Part shown: piece after piece, positions 32,209 to 41,865 of the stretch
Layout of the letters: each line of letters begins with the position of its first letter
Numbering within the stretch: the first letter of the stretch is position 1
DNA from: Patiria miniata
Lineage: Eukaryota > Echinodermata > Asteroidea > Valvatida > Asterinidae
Direction of reading: 5' to 3'
DNA: 64,000 bases
Assembly: GCF_015706575.1 (NCBI RefSeq)
Contig: NW_024037070.1
Span: 3,405,874 to 3,469,873, forward strand
Notes under the pieces: model-generated
Seen by the model: the letters and a program-made list of their open reading frames with translations, nothing else
Told to the model about the DNA's origin: nothing
Databases searched by the model: none
Position numbers and translations under genes: made by a program

Positions 32209-32724
32209 TTATTTTCTCTTAATACAACTTTGACGACAAATGAAATTTAAATCTGAAACGGGTACATCAACATCATATTTTTCTTCTATAAAATCTTGCA
32301 CTAACACATCATTGATGAGGTAGTCATCCGTAAACACTGACATGATGCCGCTCATTGAAATATTTCTGCATCGATGCAGTAAGTAAAAAAGGCAGTGTTG
32401 TCCACAGACTGTAGTGCTTAGGGATTGCAAACGAACTGTGTTGTAAATAAAATGTAAACTGTTCTTTTTTAAAAATGTTTGAAAATATCGCCCGTATACA
32501 TAGGGATGTTGCCCATAGGAGCAAAAGAATTCGGCGCGTCTGTCCCGAGTGAAGTACACCGCTAACCAATGGGTGCCCGGCTCGTTGCTCTTGTCAGTGT
32601 TGATGATGAATGCACTGGGGTATTCTGTCACTGGTGGTAGCCTATCTGCCGGAAATACGCCAGCCGTGTAACGCCGAGTAATACTGTCTCCCTTGAGTAC
32701 TTGTAAAAGTTGCACGCTATCCAT
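32209..32724 (-). CDS. PRO: Adenain-like cysteine protease (PRO)
   Basis: A 171-aa C5/Ulp1-type protease expected to mature capsid proteins. The catalytic His is His52 in GTHWLAV. The nucleophile is Cys107 in TVCGQHCLFYL, and Gln100, seven residues earlier, fits the oxyanion glutamine. The second triad position, normally acidic in the FDSYG-like motif, is Cys68 here (FFCSYG), so either the acid is lost or another residue substitutes. The open frame and full length otherwise suggest a maintained gene. It follows the major capsid gene by 8 bp in the leftward block. Confidence 0.88.
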   Translation of the reverse strand: MDSVQLLQVLKGDSITRRYTAGVFPADRLPPVTEYPSAFIINTDKSNEPGTHWLAVYFTRDRRAEFFCSYGQHPYVYGRYFQTFLKKNSLHFIYNTVRLQSLSTTVCGQHCLFYLLHRCRNISMSGIMSVFTDDYLINDVLVQDFIEEKYDVDVPVSDLNFICRQSCIKRK

Positions 32725-32732
32725 GTCGTCTT

Positions 32733-34061
32733 TTAATTGGAGTAATCAATCAGAATATTTCGGCTCTCGTCTACTTCTAGGACGCTATCAAACTCGCTGT
32801 ATATGACAACGTTGACTGTCGTCGTTAAGGCTGTTCCAAACTTCAGCTCGAGGCGCATGTTACTGCGCTTTACCAGGTTAAGGTTAGATCCACAAGACAA
32901 ATCAGGAGACAGATCAAATGCAAAGAGAGAATAGCCCCCTTCGTAATCTTCCCTGGAAATGGCATTTCCGACATCTTTATACAGCGTATTTATACCGGAA
33001 TACAACGTCTGATAGGCCATCATGTACGCGTCATCTTTTCCAGAGAATTTGGGTTGAAGCGGTCTCCACGGTGTCTGTTCGTTATCCACATACAGACCCA
33101 TGAAATTTAATCCATAGTGTTTGAAATTATAGGGATTTTTACGGTAATCACCGTTAAAGGCCGTATTGTCTACCATGCCAATTACCACGCGCCTAGGGAT
33201 CTGTCCCAAAAACAAGTTTTCGCGGGTAAAAGATTGATTTCCTTGCGGAATCGAAAAAGTTTTCACTTCAACTCTTCGAAGATTATACTTTGCCGTGGCA
33301 GTCTGAAGGGTTTTGGCATGCGCTAGAGCCACAGTGGGACTGACGGTGACTTTTCTCACGTACAGAGAGGCTTCCAAAATTTTTACTTTGTAATGTGTAT
33401 CGGGTAAAGCAGACAGTAGACAAAAGCTATTTTTGCTGCGATGAAATTTTAGTTTGAGGCTGACTCCGTTCAGTAAAAATTTATCTTGAAAGAATATGTC
33501 GGAGTGAACCGGTCCTAAAAGATCCACAATTCGGCTCTCCCGTGTCAACATATATCTTTTCTTTAACCCTTCGTTGAAATCCTCTTCCACGGTTGGATCG
33601 TTGGCTTCCATTTTTCCGCCCGTATCTTTGTAAAACAAGGCCGCAGTCAGCTGAGACGCCTTAGCGGCAGGGCCGTATGTTAAAAGAGTTTCCAGATAGG
33701 CTCTATACGGATACGTGTCCGATGAGGACGAGATCAGCTTGTCGTTGAGCGAGACATCCACTTCCGAGAACAGTGACTGCAGAAACAGGTTAGCTGGGCC
33801 AACCGGAACGCCCTCTCCAAGGTCAGTACCATTTTGATTTACAATTTTTGCTTTCACGTTGATTAGAGTGTGTGCAAGATCCAGGTAGTGCTCGGTCGAA
33901 CCAGTGACATTGAATTCTATCGAGTCCGAGTCCACAATATTTGTCAGAGGGTTAAACTGGACATATTTCCCACCTAAAATAGAGGTCTGAGTCGGGGGTA
34001 GAGAGAAAAGATCTAATTCTGACTTTGTGCATTCGCACGAGTGTTTGCTGACGAATGCCAT
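32733..34061 (-). CDS. MCP: Major capsid protein, double jelly-roll
   Basis: A 442-aa protein of the Polinton major capsid family, which folds as two jelly-rolls and would form pseudo-hexameric capsomers. It corresponds to the widely annotated F54H12.2-like proteins of invertebrates. Recognisable stretches are VQFNPLTNIVDSDSIEFNV near the N terminus, PVGPANLFLQSLFSEVDVSL, NDKLISSSSDTYPYRAYLET and YGLNFMGLYVDNEQTPWRP. Length is normal and no break is present. It is followed by the protease and preceded by the pVI-like gene, an order seen in other Polintons. Confidence 0.92.
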   Translation of the reverse strand: MAFVSKHSCECTKSELDLFSLPPTQTSILGGKYVQFNPLTNIVDSDSIEFNVTGSTEHYLDLAHTLINVKAKIVNQNGTDLGEGVPVGPANLFLQSLFSEVDVSLNDKLISSSSDTYPYRAYLETLLTYGPAAKASQLTAALFYKDTGGKMEANDPTVEEDFNEGLKKRYMLTRESRIVDLLGPVHSDIFFQDKFLLNGVSLKLKFHRSKNSFCLLSALPDTHYKVKILEASLYVRKVTVSPTVALAHAKTLQTATAKYNLRRVEVKTFSIPQGNQSFTRENLFLGQIPRRVVIGMVDNTAFNGDYRKNPYNFKHYGLNFMGLYVDNEQTPWRPLQPKFSGKDDAYMMAYQTLYSGINTLYKDVGNAISREDYEGGYSLFAFDLSPDLSCGSNLNLVKRSNMRLELKFGTALTTTVNVVIYSEFDSVLEVDESRNILIDYSN

Positions 34062-34078
34062 GGTTTATAGCGTTGCTA

Positions 34079-34477
34079 TTAATCGAATATGTCGAGGGTC
34101 CTCTTCTCTCGCTTGCTCGGAGCCTTTCTGCGTGTTGTACCAGTTGCTTTCCTTTTTAAATGTTTTCTCTGACTGGGAGATTTCTTCGAAAGCTGCTTTT
34201 TAACTCGTGACGTCACGTTCAATCCAACCTGTCGCAGTTGCTTCTTTGCGGCCGCTTTCACATTTTGTCCATTCAGGGCATCTGCAGCAATTCCAACTCC
34301 TGTCTTTAAAGCCTCTTTGCCTAGCATTTTTGCGCCTTGTTTGATCATTGGCAAAGCGGATCTAAAAAGGCCGCCTAAAATATTTCCAAGTCCGTATCCT
34401 TTCTGAATGGGGGCACCCCTAAAAAAATTGTCCCCACCTCCGGCTTGGTTTTTGTAATATCTCTCGTAGTCTATCAT
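34079..34477 (-). CDS. pVI-like capsid-associated protein
   Basis: A 132-aa protein with a Gly-rich start, an amphipathic stretch (GYGLGNILGGLFRSALPMIK) and a strongly basic C terminus (KKQLSKKSPSQRKHLKRK). The layout resembles adenoviral pVI, which disrupts membranes and cements the capsid. ILGG followed by Leu fits the adenain cleavage rule of hydrophobic-X-Gly-Gly/X, so the adjacent protease could process it. Function is inferred from layout and position between the two capsid genes. Confidence 0.75.
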   Translation of the reverse strand: MIDYERYYKNQAGGGDNFFRGAPIQKGYGLGNILGGLFRSALPMIKQGAKMLGKEALKTGVGIAADALNGQNVKAAAKKQLRQVGLNVTSRVKKQLSKKSPSQRKHLKRKATGTTRRKAPSKREKRTLDIFD

Positions 34478-34483
34478 GATTGC

Positions 34484-35245
34484 TTAAAACAAGGAGGGAC
34501 GACTTCTTCTAAAATGAAGTGTCGTCGTGAGCTTCCCACGTTGGAATGGTATTTTTTCAGCAGTGTCTGTAAATATATTCATTTGTATATTCTCAAAGTG
34601 TTTTCGTTTTACAGGCACGTAATGAGGTGTGCTGAATGTATGGGCAACGACATCACCCTGAGTAACTCCAGACGTCTGCACCGGGACGATCCTCAGTAGC
34701 GGCGCGCTCACATCACCCACCAGTTGATTCTCGACGATGTCACAGTACACGTACATACCGTAAAAACCACCATTGACGTCTACTGGTAAGTGACCCTCTT
34801 TGTTTTCATTCACCGCTTTGTGTTTTAATCCCAACATGCGATACAGATGATCATCAAAATATATGAACGCCCCCTGTCTGAGTTTTATCTTAACTCTGCC
34901 GGTGTGATTATTTAAATTAATGTTAATATTATGTCTAGCTGCTTCTGTCATCTCCCTATTAATTGCATCTATAATTTCCCGTACGGATTTATAGAATCCG
35001 TGCGAAATTCTCGCGTGGGTTTGTACTAGACCATGCTCGCTAAACGTAAAAGAATTGTTATTTTCTGTGATATTGTACCAAGTGAAAGGGTAATGGATTT
35101 CAGTCAGGGCAACCTCCCAATTACCAGCCAGATTAATTTGTCTCACAAGACGTGTAGTGTAACTAGACAGTGTATTGTCTGGATACATTGACATGGATGA
35201 ATTACTAGGCAACGTTACGTAAAACTGAGTCGAAGGTGATGCCAT
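34484..35245 (-). CDS. mCP: Minor capsid (penton-type) protein, single jelly-roll
   Basis: A 253-aa protein of the Polinton minor capsid family, expected at the fivefold vertices. It starts MASPSTQFYVTLPSNSSM and carries the conserved stretch NLAGNWEVALTEIHYPFTWY, then TFSTPHYVPVKRKHFENI and a C-terminal TDTAEKIPFQRGKLTTTLHF. The ATG at 35245 is preferred. An upstream in-frame ATG at 35269 would overlap the integrase end by 14 bp and adds eight unconserved residues. Confidence 0.88.
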   Translation of the reverse strand: MASPSTQFYVTLPSNSSMSMYPDNTLSSYTTRLVRQINLAGNWEVALTEIHYPFTWYNITENNNSFTFSEHGLVQTHARISHGFYKSVREIIDAINREMTEAARHNININLNNHTGRVKIKLRQGAFIYFDDHLYRMLGLKHKAVNENKEGHLPVDVNGGFYGMYVYCDIVENQLVGDVSAPLLRIVPVQTSGVTQGDVVAHTFSTPHYVPVKRKHFENIQMNIFTDTAEKIPFQRGKLTTTLHFRRSRPSLF

Positions 35246-35255
35246 GACTGCGTCC

Positions 35256-36332
35256 TTATTGCTGAACATCCGTCACCCAACTGTTGAACGATGAAGGATA
35301 CCCTAACCATTTAACGAAATATTCGGTCTTTTTATTTTTACGTCGTTTACGCAGTACTCTTTCAATCCTGTAAAGAGCATCAGGCGATTTATAGATTTTT
35401 TGCAACTCTGGCTCGTAAAAAATTCCAGAAATCTCTGAGCCTACAAAATCTTTTAATTTATACACCGGTCTTTCTTGTCGCCCATTGCGTTCGGCCACGG
35501 TAAATATTTCCTCGGACCACGAGGGGAGGTACGACTTTTCAAACGTTAACCGCTGTTTACTGACTCGAACCTGTTCCCCGACTTTAAACTTAAATTTTAC
35601 GGGCGTTTTAGACGTGGAATATAAATGTTTCCAGACTTTGCTTTCATTCTCACCGTTGACTTCCACGGGTTTCATTTTAATGGAACGATGATAGGAATGA
35701 TTATACGCCTTCACCAGTTTCTGCAACACATCGATGTATTTCAAAGTATTTTTGTACGTAAAATACCGCCACATTCTAGACTTGAGAGTGCGATTAAATC
35801 TCTCCACAATGGGGGCTTTCATCTCGCTGTTTGTCGTATAGAAATGGATGCCTTCTGTTTTCAGCAAATCTTGAAACAAACGATTCGTAAATTCGCTGCC
35901 TTTATCAGTGTGAACCATAGTCGGAGGTCTACCGCTAGACTTAATATTGTTTTTGAAAGCTTCCACCAATACTTTTCCAGTTTTGTTTTTCAAAGGAATC
36001 ACCCAGGCGTATTTGGTAAACACATCGATCCATGTCAGTAAAAATCGATATCCGTTGTTATACTTTGACAGATTAGAAACATCCACTAAATCCAACTGAT
36101 GTATCTCGTCAGGTGCTACAGCTATAATTTTATTCCTGGGATATTTCTTTCTAGCCGGCTTATGCAGCGTGTATACATCCTGTCCGATGAGAAAGTCTTT
36201 AATTTGTTCGCGCGTAATTTTGTACTTTCCATCGTTCCTGACAGCGCGATACAATTTCTCAATACTACTCAAACCGCTTTCACGCCCAATGTCATAATAT
36301 AAAGTCTTCAAGTAACTTTTGCGATCATCCAT
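35256..36332 (-). CDS. INT: Retroviral-type integrase with C-terminal chromodomain (INT)
   Basis: A 358-aa integrase that would insert the element and make the 6-bp duplication. The DDE triad is Asp81 (HQLDLVD), Asp143 (HTDKGSEF) and Glu177 (APIVERFNR), 33 residues after Asp143, so all acids are present. A helical N-terminal region (1-60) precedes the core. An SH3-like stretch KFKVGEQVRVSKQRLTFEKS follows it, and a chromodomain fills ~321-358 (YRIERVLRKRR, YFVKWLGYPSSFNSWV). The chromodomain may steer integration toward methylated histone chromatin. It is a Polinton enzyme and not part of a retrotransposon, as no reverse transcriptase is nearby. Confidence 0.95.
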   Translation of the reverse strand: MDDRKSYLKTLYYDIGRESGLSSIEKLYRAVRNDGKYKITREQIKDFLIGQDVYTLHKPARKKYPRNKIIAVAPDEIHQLDLVDVSNLSKYNNGYRFLLTWIDVFTKYAWVIPLKNKTGKVLVEAFKNNIKSSGRPPTMVHTDKGSEFTNRLFQDLLKTEGIHFYTTNSEMKAPIVERFNRTLKSRMWRYFTYKNTLKYIDVLQKLVKAYNHSYHRSIKMKPVEVNGENESKVWKHLYSTSKTPVKFKFKVGEQVRVSKQRLTFEKSYLPSWSEEIFTVAERNGRQERPVYKLKDFVGSEISGIFYEPELQKIYKSPDALYRIERVLRKRRKNKKTEYFVKWLGYPSSFNSWVTDVQQ

Positions 36333-36784
36333 GATCCTGTCTTATCAACGCATTAGTTAAAAATGACAGTTTATTACATTTATTCATCTCTTTAATTTAA
36401 TTTTTTTTTTAAGTCTTTGCAATAAAATCACACTTTTGAGATTTGTCATCTTTTTATTTCTGTTTAAAATTACTTTTATTTTTATTCCAATTTATTTTAA
36501 ACCATTACAAACACAAGTCTTTTTTTTTTTACTTTCATGTAGTTCAAATTTTTATACACAAGGCTTTTTTTTTTAAAATTCCAATTAGCTCAAATTATTA
36601 AACACAATTGTTTTTTTTATCAAAACTATGAAAACATTTAATAAAAGCTAACTATCAGAATCCAAAAGAAAAAAACAAAACAAAGTTAAACTGGATAGAG
36701 TAATCAAGTCAGTCAACAATCATGAAGTAAAACACTGTAAATTGAATTCTTGTTGCGATTCCCTAAGGAATGTAAACATAACAG
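36333..36784. other. AT-rich spacer between integrase and PC4-like gene
   Basis: Noncoding, with several T runs and the word TTTTTTTTTTAC. It likely holds the integrase promoter and the 3' end of the PC4-like gene. Confidence 0.5.
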
Positions 36785-37993
36785 TTAAACCAACATCTGT
36801 TGTTGGAAACATATATCAGCATGACAAATGTTGTACAAAACGGCTCTACCATTTTCAGGTTCATCGACTTTCTTTTCGACGTGCATATTAACATATTTGG
36901 TAAAAAGACGATTTCTGGCATGAATAGTCGAATAGCATGAAACAATGCGATTGTTGTCTTTAGCAGTTAAATTCCACTCGGATCTACATTTCCCTAACTC
37001 AGTTTCTAAAATGTTATCTACAGCACGATCAAAGAACTTTTCCACCTTTTCAGACATGTCCAACATTATACACTCGTGGTTTTTCTGGGTGAAGTCTTTC
37101 TCTATTGGCAGATTACATCCATAGCATTGTTCCCTACAAATTTCATCTACTTTCTTAAGAATGCAAGGAACGAATATCGCCTGAATAATGTTAAATGCAA
37201 GGTCTTTACAGGCCTCACGTTCCTTCTCCTCCTCCGGTGTCCCGCTGGGCTTGGTGTATGGTACAGCGTCACCCGTATACCCCCATGGAAAGCCATCCCC
37301 CGGATCTGGCGTAGCCTCATCACTCTGAGCATCGCTGTCACGTTTCACCTTCTTGCTTCCTTGATCCCGTTGAAAAGAAAAATCCTGTAAAAGGACAAAA
37401 AAAAATAAAAGAACAAAACAAAAGTTTATTAATGTTTGAAAAAAAAAGAGTAATGTGACACTTTTGAAATCAAACAAATTTTTAACTCTGACACACACAC
37501 ACACAAAAAGCAATTCGTAATGAAGACTTTATTTACATGAGCAATTTCTTACCTCCATGTCTTCCACAGCCTCGGTGATGGCAGGCATTACTTCTACCAG
37601 TTTCTTCCATTCGTCGACCCTCAGGTTTATGCCTCGCGGACTGCTCCAAAAGTCTTTACCCTTCACATGGACAAACTCGCGAATTTTGATGTAAATCTGG
37701 CCCTTGAAAGGTTCTACCACGGCGTGACGGACGTCGGTCAGCTCGAACCTAGCGGACGGGATAGTCTCAGATCGGCGACGCTTGCTTGGGTCAGAATTTG
37801 GGAACGGTGCACTTCGATCTTCAGCACGAGTCATCATGCGCTGCTCCAGTCGCTCAAGTCGCTGGGGGTCTGCATTGGCTAACCATTCGGGCTTCGCTGG
37901 TGCGTACTCGCGTACTTCTTTACGACTACCGGCCGCGTCATATGACGGCAGTGATGAGGTAGGCGCAAGGTAGAAACTCTCTGGTGCAGCCAT
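36785..37993 (-). CDS. Spliced PC4/SUB1-domain protein with Cys-rich C terminus
   Basis: Two exons: 37553-37993 and 36785-37384. The 168-bp intron has a strong donor (GAG/GTAAGA) and an acceptor with a long pyrimidine tract ending TTTTACAG. It is phase 0 and the frame continues across it, giving 346 aa. Start is ATG at 37993 (MAAPESFYLAP). Exon 1 ends in a PC4-like single-strand DNA-binding domain (~80-147): FELTDVRHAVVEPFKGQIYI, KIREFV, SSPRGINLRVDEWKKLV. Exon 2 has an acidic linker, then Cys pairs CREQCYGC and HEC and a helical region, possibly zinc-binding. A role in transcription or in coating replicating DNA is inferred. It is the outermost leftward gene. Confidence 0.82.
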
Positions 37994-38094
37994 CTTGTTT
38001 ACAAGGTTTGATGATGTCGTCGATATTACAGAACTGAAGCGGTATGACCAAACACTTCTACCCAGCGGCCTATTTATCACGCTTGCTTCTTTTG

Positions 38095-38260
38095 TCCGAT
38101 AACCTTGCTCAAGTCTCCCTTTGTCCGCTATTTCGGCTCAAGTCCCCCTTTGTCCGCTATTTCGGCTCAAGCCCCCTTTGTCCGCTATTTCGGCTCAAGT
38201 CTCCCTTTGTCCGCTATTCCGGTTCAGGTCTTTCCTCTGTCCGCTATTCCATCTAGCCGG
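38095..38260 (+). repeat. ~30-bp minisatellite at the inner edge of the right terminal repeat
   Basis: About five tandem units containing TTTGTCCGCTATTTCGGCTC and AAGTCCCCC. The outermost units belong to the terminal repeat itself. The left arm holds only about two units, so copy number differs between the two ends. Confidence 0.88.
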
Positions 38261-38471
38261 GTGGGCTGCCCCCCCCCCCCTTTGTCCAATACATTTTTTA
38301 GACCCATCCTTTGTCCGGTAAAACTTACACACGCCCATGCGCTCTTTTATTATGCTAACATCATCCATCGATATGCTAATTGGTTTCATTGATATGCTAA
38401 TGAGTCCATTGTCTTTGTGCATTATGCATAAAATTCTTTTGTCTTGTCCGATGAAGACCCTACTCACTACT
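38191..38471 (-). repeat. Right terminal inverted repeat of the Polinton
   Basis: 281 bp, the inverted copy of 22293-22566, with a longer C run at about 38270-38281. It ends CTCACTACT-3' directly before the TTCGAG duplication. Confidence 0.93.
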
Positions 38472-38477
38472 TTCGAG
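38472..38477. repeat. Right target-site duplication TTCGAG
   Basis: Identical to 22287-22292. UGT sequence resumes directly after it (CTCTGGATG against CTATGGATG in the intact paralogue). Confidence 0.93.
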
Positions 38478-40112
38478 CTCTGGATGTTTAACTCTGACGT
38501 CACTATGGACAGACTATCAGTACTCGCTGACTCCCAATGTCGTACTCATTGGCGGGCTTACAGCAGCACCAGCTAAACCACTGGATAAGGTAAGCCTGTG
38601 GCCAACCTCCCGGACAATAATCAAACAAACGTACGCTCAGAAAAACCTTTTAATCAGGAAAGCTACATTATTTTTATCATCACAAGGAGGGTTTATTACT
38701 TGTTAAACGCGAGGTTTTACTGCCTATCTGTTGGATATTACCAAGCAAAAGATTTATCTAAGCATCTATACTACTTATTGATAATATACATTGTTCCTTA
38801 ATTAAGTAAATTCATAACATTATGTTGAGCAAATGAAAAGTTGCCCGGGCCGGATAAAACTCTTTGATCACGACTAGCGCATCTAAACTTCGAAGGGGGA
38901 ACTGAAACGAACTCCAGAACAAAGAGTGGCTCAGATTTCTTTAAAGAGCCCATGAAATGGAATTCATTCATGAGCCAAAGTGTGATGTCATATCAGGCAG
39001 AAACCTCGATGTTGCAATTGGTTTTTCACAGAAAGTTGTCAGAATATTAGATATTTTGCTGTCGTAAACTTTCTTTTCTTTAGTGATTCGTTGTGTCAGT
39101 TCATGGCAGTAATAATAAATACCGGAGTCTTATATAGCGGACTTATCTACCAGCAATTAGGCACTCAAGGCGCTGGTAATTATGTCTATTTTTAAAGACG
39201 TAACTAAAGTTTATGGGAAATATGAGACCCATTATGTAGCACCTTTATAAGGGTTTACAAGGTGCTGCGGCGCATATTGCAGCCACTGCTAGAAACACCG
39301 GGGCAAACCCCTTCTCTTGGCGATAAGTGCTGCATTACATAACACACGGGACCTATACGAATATACGTCCCATCCGAAGGACGAAGTAATAATGGTAAAG
39401 TGCCTTGCTCAAGAGCACAAGCACCATACATGTTACCCGTTAGGATTCGATCCCATGTACCAAGGCACACAAGTCGAACACCGTAACTATTGGACAACAA
39501 CACCCCACAGAAACCCAGTAAGCCAATGAGTAAACTTTTTTTCACAAATGTTTACAATGAGTAATGTTTGGGTTCACAATTTCAACAGAAAAACACCTTA
39601 TATGAAAAGTGTCTTACTGAAATGACATCACGGCAACAGCGCTCTCAGTTGTCTGCAATAGCATAAGAAGAAGTGCACTTTTCAGTAAAATTAACCCAAA
39701 AGGGATATCATACGTTAAGAGGATTAGAAAATAGCACAAAATAAGTTCCTAAGAAATATTCACCTCATGGGCCCTTTAAGGTTTGTGATGAGGTGATCTG
39801 AATGATGCATGGGATTTACAATTCCAACAATAATTGGCATGTACTTTGCATCTACCTCCGGCTCCGTCTCGGCTCTAAATCCACCAACACATCATAATAG
39901 ACATTCATTAAAATTCCTTGACTATAGGAACTTGAGGAATTCATGGAGGGATCGGGCGAGCACGGTGTCGTCATCTTCACCCTGAGTTCCTACTTCAGCA
40001 CCCTGGACGGACGCCAGCCGGTCCTATGACCTGGCGGCAGCCCTGGCCCGGCTGCCTCAGAGGGTGCCAGGGTGGTGTGGAAATACGAGGGGGAACCTCC
40101 CGCTTCCCTGGG
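38478..40112 (+). pseudogene. UDP-glucuronosyltransferase pseudogene, 3' part
   Basis: 38478-38589 continues exon 1 to the donor GATAAG/GTAAGCC, as in the intact copy. The first half of this piece has diverged strongly. About 39928-40112 matches exon 2 (EEFMEGSGEHGVVIF onward), with a 4-base GGAC insertion near 40009 and an 8-base duplication near 40067. Similarity stops at 40112, before the exon 2 end. Exons 3 and 4 are absent, so the duplicated copy is truncated. Confidence 0.85.
39255..39540. repeat. SINE-like repeat in the pseudogene intron
   Basis: It contains AAAGTGCCTTGCTCAAGAGC and a B-box-like GGATTCGATCCC at about 39441. The words and order resemble the elements at 6890-7125 and 60475-60722. 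Ends are not defined. Confidence 0.45.
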
Positions 40113-41865
40113 CATATTGGTGTGTGTGATACAGTGTGACAAAAAGAGCTCCGATTTCGGGGCGGTTTCGGGCGCAACAGAGAGAAATAGTGAGTCATAG
40201 GTAGGACACAAATTACAGGTGAAAAAGGATCGCAGTAGGGGGACAACTTCTCATTGTAATCAATCGCTATACATCCAGCAACTCTATGCGTCCTACCGCC
40301 AAAGCCGGGTAATCGCCTAGTATTAAATAATGGTGGATCATTTTCTTGTGAATGTAGCTCTATGTAACGCACATGTACCCGTATACCCAAATGGTATAAC
40401 TAAGGTTCTACATTATGTAGCGTACAGGAGAGAACTTAGGCATCTGTCAAGGATAGTGATGCATGGGAATGAAATAGATTGCAACCGGACGAAAACATTA
40501 GTGATGCAATTGAAACTGCAGTGACAATTCACGGCCCTGTGTGCGATAAACCTGCACCTCGACATACAATAAAGTAATTCTCACAGATATTAAACTATTA
40601 TAGCTCCATTGTTTATAATTGTCTTCTTCCTGACAATGAAATAGTCCACTGGATCGAGACACATGAATGTATTAAAGCCAGAGTCCATCATTTGCAGCTA
40701 TCCAAAAAAGTAACTGGCGTAATTATAATTGTTGAAAAACATACTTGGTTGAAAGATAGTAAGGGGACTAAACTCCCTGTGAAATTATTCTTTCTGGCAA
40801 GCTGTCATTTTGAAGAAATCAACGAAAGAAGGCCTTTCCAACGGAAATTTTCATTTCCGTTTTTTTTTTATTCGGCGAAGCGCGCAAGCGTTGGCACGAC
40901 GCACACGCGCGCGTGGTTGCTATAATTCGTCGGATCAGTGCGCGACACCCGCGTAGCTGCAATCGGCAAGGTGAGAACGTGTCTCGGATGCTGAATTCAG
41001 GCCAAATTCAAAACATGATTCAGCAACTTTTGATTTGAAATCGAGATCCTAGAATGTTATTTCTCTCGAAATATACAGCCAAAGCTGAGCTGAAACTTCA
41101 TCAGGTTAGTTGTTCAGCACCCTTCTTTAGATTTTGAGCACTTTTTTTGCTTCAAACGAACAAAATGCACAAATTACAATGGATGGACTATACCTTTAAA
41201 AGGAATTGTCATTTATATAATACCGTCAAAAGTCATTATTTAATTCGCGGTAAATTCTTCGCATATTGCTTGACTCATTTAAATCATGCTGCCAACAATT
41301 GAAAACATGAAATTCTTTAAATGAAAAAAATTATTACAAATACATTTTCCCATTACATTATCCAACCGCACATCTGCTTAATGATCAATAAATGACAGTT
41401 TTACAACAAGACAACAGGTGAGAGAAATTGTGGTTTTTTTTGTAGATGCATCCCCCCGTCCTTGGCTATTAAAAGTAGTTCAGGTTTACAAGTGCTGGCA
41501 CTGGTCGATATCGACTAGGATCAGTGAGCCACACTCAGTGACAAACCTGATTTTTTCGTATCCTGTATTCATTCCGTTGAAAAGGTTTTTTTTTTTATAC
41601 ATAGCCTACTGTTCTTTTTTGGAACAGATCAGGCATAATAATTGAGGCATAAAAAGACCTACCCGCATTAAATCTCTGCGCACTCGCAGTAGTGCGGTCA
41701 GGGCTTTGATTGCCTCGCTGAACGACTAAAGACCACTAGAGACGACAGACGGTCTCAGTAAGGAATTCCAATGTTGTTAGGAAAGGAGCAAACTTGAGCT
41801 GCAATTTTACCCAACACGTGTACCAGAAATACGTTGGTCGTTGCATGAAGCTTTCCTGAGGTGTG
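40113..41865. other. Intergenic between UGT pseudogene and UGT gene
   Basis: No exon recognised. From about 41725 onward the sequence matches the region upstream of the pseudogene (from about 21300), so this part is the shared promoter or 5' untranslated region (for example GACGGTCTCAGTAAGGAATT). Confidence 0.5.

Larger units (their letters stand above)
22293..38471. mobile_element. Complete Maverick/Polinton, 16.2 kb
   Basis: Polintons are large integrating elements that copy themselves with a protein-primed DNA polymerase and encode capsid genes, so they behave as endogenous or potential viruses. This copy has 5'-AGTAGTGAG and CTCACTACT-3' ends, 274/281-bp inverted repeats and a 6-bp duplication. 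The cargo is, rightward, a death-domain-like protein, PolB, a membrane protein, ATPase, a basic protein and a 261-aa protein. Leftward it is an unknown 186-aa protein, protease, major capsid, pVI-like protein, minor capsid, integrase and a PC4-like protein. Every core gene is open, the inverted repeats are nearly identical and the duplication is perfect, so insertion is recent on an evolutionary scale. Whether it is still mobile or makes particles cannot be seen from sequence. Confidence 0.96.

Noticed and set aside
35256..36332. Integrase as part of a chromodomain LTR retrotransposon
   Set aside because: There is no reverse transcriptase, gag or LTR; the gene lies between Polinton capsid genes and inside Polinton terminal repeats.
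38105..38392. 95-codon frame and neighbours at the right Polinton end
   Set aside because: They are translations of the ~30-bp minisatellite in the terminal repeat.
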